From: Branchiostoma floridae
Lineage: Eukaryota; Chordata; Leptocardii; Amphioxiformes; Branchiostomatidae
Direction: 5' to 3'
Length of the DNA stretch: 64,000 nucleotides
Assembly (NCBI RefSeq): GCF_000003815.2
Contig: NC_049997.1
Span: 11,767,178-11,831,177, forward strand
The notes below the pieces were generated by a model. The model saw only the letters and a list, made by a program, of their open reading frames with translations. It searched no databases and was not told the DNA's origin. Position numbers and translations under genes: made by a program. Below, piece after piece: positions 56,076 through 58,930 of the stretch (positions within the stretch are counted from its first letter, which is position 1; the number at the start of each line of letters is the position of its first letter).

Positions 56076-58847
56076 TGTGTGTGTATGTGTGTGTGTGTGT
56101 GTGTATTGGGGGAGGGGGGTGATAAGGCATTCTCATGTATGTTTTCCAGGTTTACGTACTTCAGAAGGAATAGCATGATATTCCGGGTTCGAAAACGGCA
56201 GTTCAAACTGTGACACTTATTTCCTCTAATGCATGGTCGTCATTTGTGCGATTGTTGAATCGCCTGTGCTGAACGGCCCTGGTCGGTGTTCCGAGTGTTA
56301 CTCGAAATTCTAGTACTCGGGATCACACGAGTGGGTGCCGAATGTTCCAACGGCGAATTCCGACCGATACCGAAGGTACCCGAAGCTGCGGGCGCCGAAA
56401 GCGCCAGAACGCCAAAAGCCTAACGTAAACTTTCAACATAGAAATTGATAGATTTTCTGCGCTGAAATCTCTTTATTGTGAAAAAGCTGAGGATAAAAAG
56501 ACGTCTGTACTATATTTATTGTCAACAGTATGACCTAATTTCAATTTGCAGGCACGGACCATTTAAAAATAAGGCAAACACTCCATTCCCATATACGCCT
56601 GCACCAGCCTGGCAGCTACCTTGTCATATTTCCTTAATACAAACGGACTGTAGAATAAAGAAAAGTGGTGGGCGTGTCTATACAATGGTGCCCTCAACTG
56701 GGTTCACTAGATGCTAAAAAGTACATTGATCTAATCTTAAGCTATGTACAAGCTGCCTGGTTGAGTTAGTGTTCATTTCTTTATCAAAATGTGCAAAATG
56801 CTGTCTTTACAATTTTATTGGAAGTACAAGTAATGTTTTATAAACCAAGAACCGTACAATTGCATCCATCACCTATTCTTTGGTCATTTTTACAGCATTA
56901 ATTATGATTTATAACAGATAAACCAAACCATTGGCATTGGTTGAAATTATAGCCATCCCCTTGGAAACGATAGTCTCACCTGAGAAGACATTATGAAGTC
57001 GAATTTCAGCCATAAACGTTACATATCAGCCAATTTTTTATTCAATTACAATTACAATTGCATATCAAAATGTTTGTCAGGCAGGTAAATCTAGCCAGTG
57101 AGGCCCTCTTATACAGATCACTGATCTTGTAGGCTGTGTAAAGTGGTTTCTGTCCGTCTGAAAATTCAGTTAAATACCGTTTAAGTAACACGGACCTGGT
57201 TTTTAGATTGTAGCCATATACAAGACAAGAAATTGACCTTTTTTGTGACGTTTTATAATTTCTTTGCCTCTCTAAGGGAAGAAGAAATGATTTTTTACGG
57301 TGATTTGTAAATTTGTAGCCCATCATGCTTGAAGTTCACATGCAGAGGGTTCAAAGTAATGACTGTAACATACGTTATCGCTGTTAAATGCTATTTGCGT
57401 TATAAATCTGACCTGGTGTAGGAAATTTTCCCACTCTTTTAATGTCTCTACCATTAATTGCACATTTTACTAAGAGTGGGCATAGTGTCGTGTGAATCCG
57501 GAGAATATATTCCCTGTATAACAAATGTGTTAAAAGGCTTAAACGTTAAATTTGTGACATCTTGCTCAATGCTATGTTATATTCTGGTCAAACGAATGTG
57601 CTCGAAATAAAAGAAGACAGTGTGAGACTCCATCGTCTTGAAATATGGAAATCGTGTAACATGAACGTACAACCGTGTCGGTAGAAATTCCTCTGGATAA
57701 AAGCCTAACATAAACTTCCAACATAGAAATTGAGCTTTATTGGAGTTGCAACGGACGCGACTATTACATAGGCCGTCAGTGCTATGTTTTCACGTTGAGT
57801 AAATTTTATGGCGGGGTAATGAATTATTCATGTTGCAGACTCATCCTCATATACCCCTGCCTAATGATGCAAACTGACAAGAACGGTGCCAGAACGATAT
57901 CAGAAATTTAAAAAAAACAAACACAATTTTGAATAGTTTATCAAACTTTATAACATATTCTACAATTTACTAACAACGAGCAAAGCAATGTAAACAGCAT
58001 AACATAAAGTAAGGTGAAAGGGCTTTAAGTCTTATAAGCAGATAACGTTTGATTCGATTTAAACTCTACGATGTTTGACTCCTTATTCAAACAGCATTTC
58101 TAAACAATACGTTATTGTACACTTTGTGCAAGTTTAAAGCTGAAAACCTATAAGAAATCGTTTTTGTTTGGTACAAATAATGTTGACAAACTTACCTGAT
58201 GACGTCTGAGTTACCAACTGAAACAGCGTCAACGCAAGGACTATGCTGTTAACCCGGTCGATGGTTGGCATTTTTAATGCCCTTCTTTCAATTCTCGACC
58301 TGAATCAATTTTTTGCAGCTGTAAAAAGGGTTTGCAACATTCTCAAAGAAGTGCGACCTTTTAGTAAGCATTGCCTATAGTTTATCGGTCAGTGCGCAAG
58401 CGTCAAACGATCACGTGATCTGTGGTTCTTTGTTCGAGGATAAACTGACACATTTACAATCGACATTAAATGGACTGAAAACGCAAAGTCGATTTGATAT
58501 AGACAGGGAACCATGTGTGTTTGTAGATGCAGGAATTTCATGTTCTTGCTAAAGCTGAATTAGATTCTTATTACAGTCGAGCACTGTATTGTGAGGTTAG
58601 AATTTCCCATAAAACGCGGAATCGAAGAATGTCACTGACTTCTGCACTGTCACTGATATTTACGCTGTCATGGATCCACCTTTTATTTGGCTTTGTGTTC
58701 CTAACAACAGCAGGCCTGATGTTTCCAACTACACCCAGAGTCGTAAAGAGCTTTCGTACAGAAATGAAATTAATGGTGTGAAAAGTCGGACGTCAGCAGG
58801 TTGCTATGGTCTTCTCCTTTTGCGACTCGAATTGTTGTCCTTGACGA

Positions 58848-58930
<83 letters not shown>

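Noticed and set aside
57042..57326. 94-codon minus frame repeated identically at 59883-60167
   Set aside because: Identity is explained by the tandem duplication of the unit; no domain, and no splice signals linking it to the gene.
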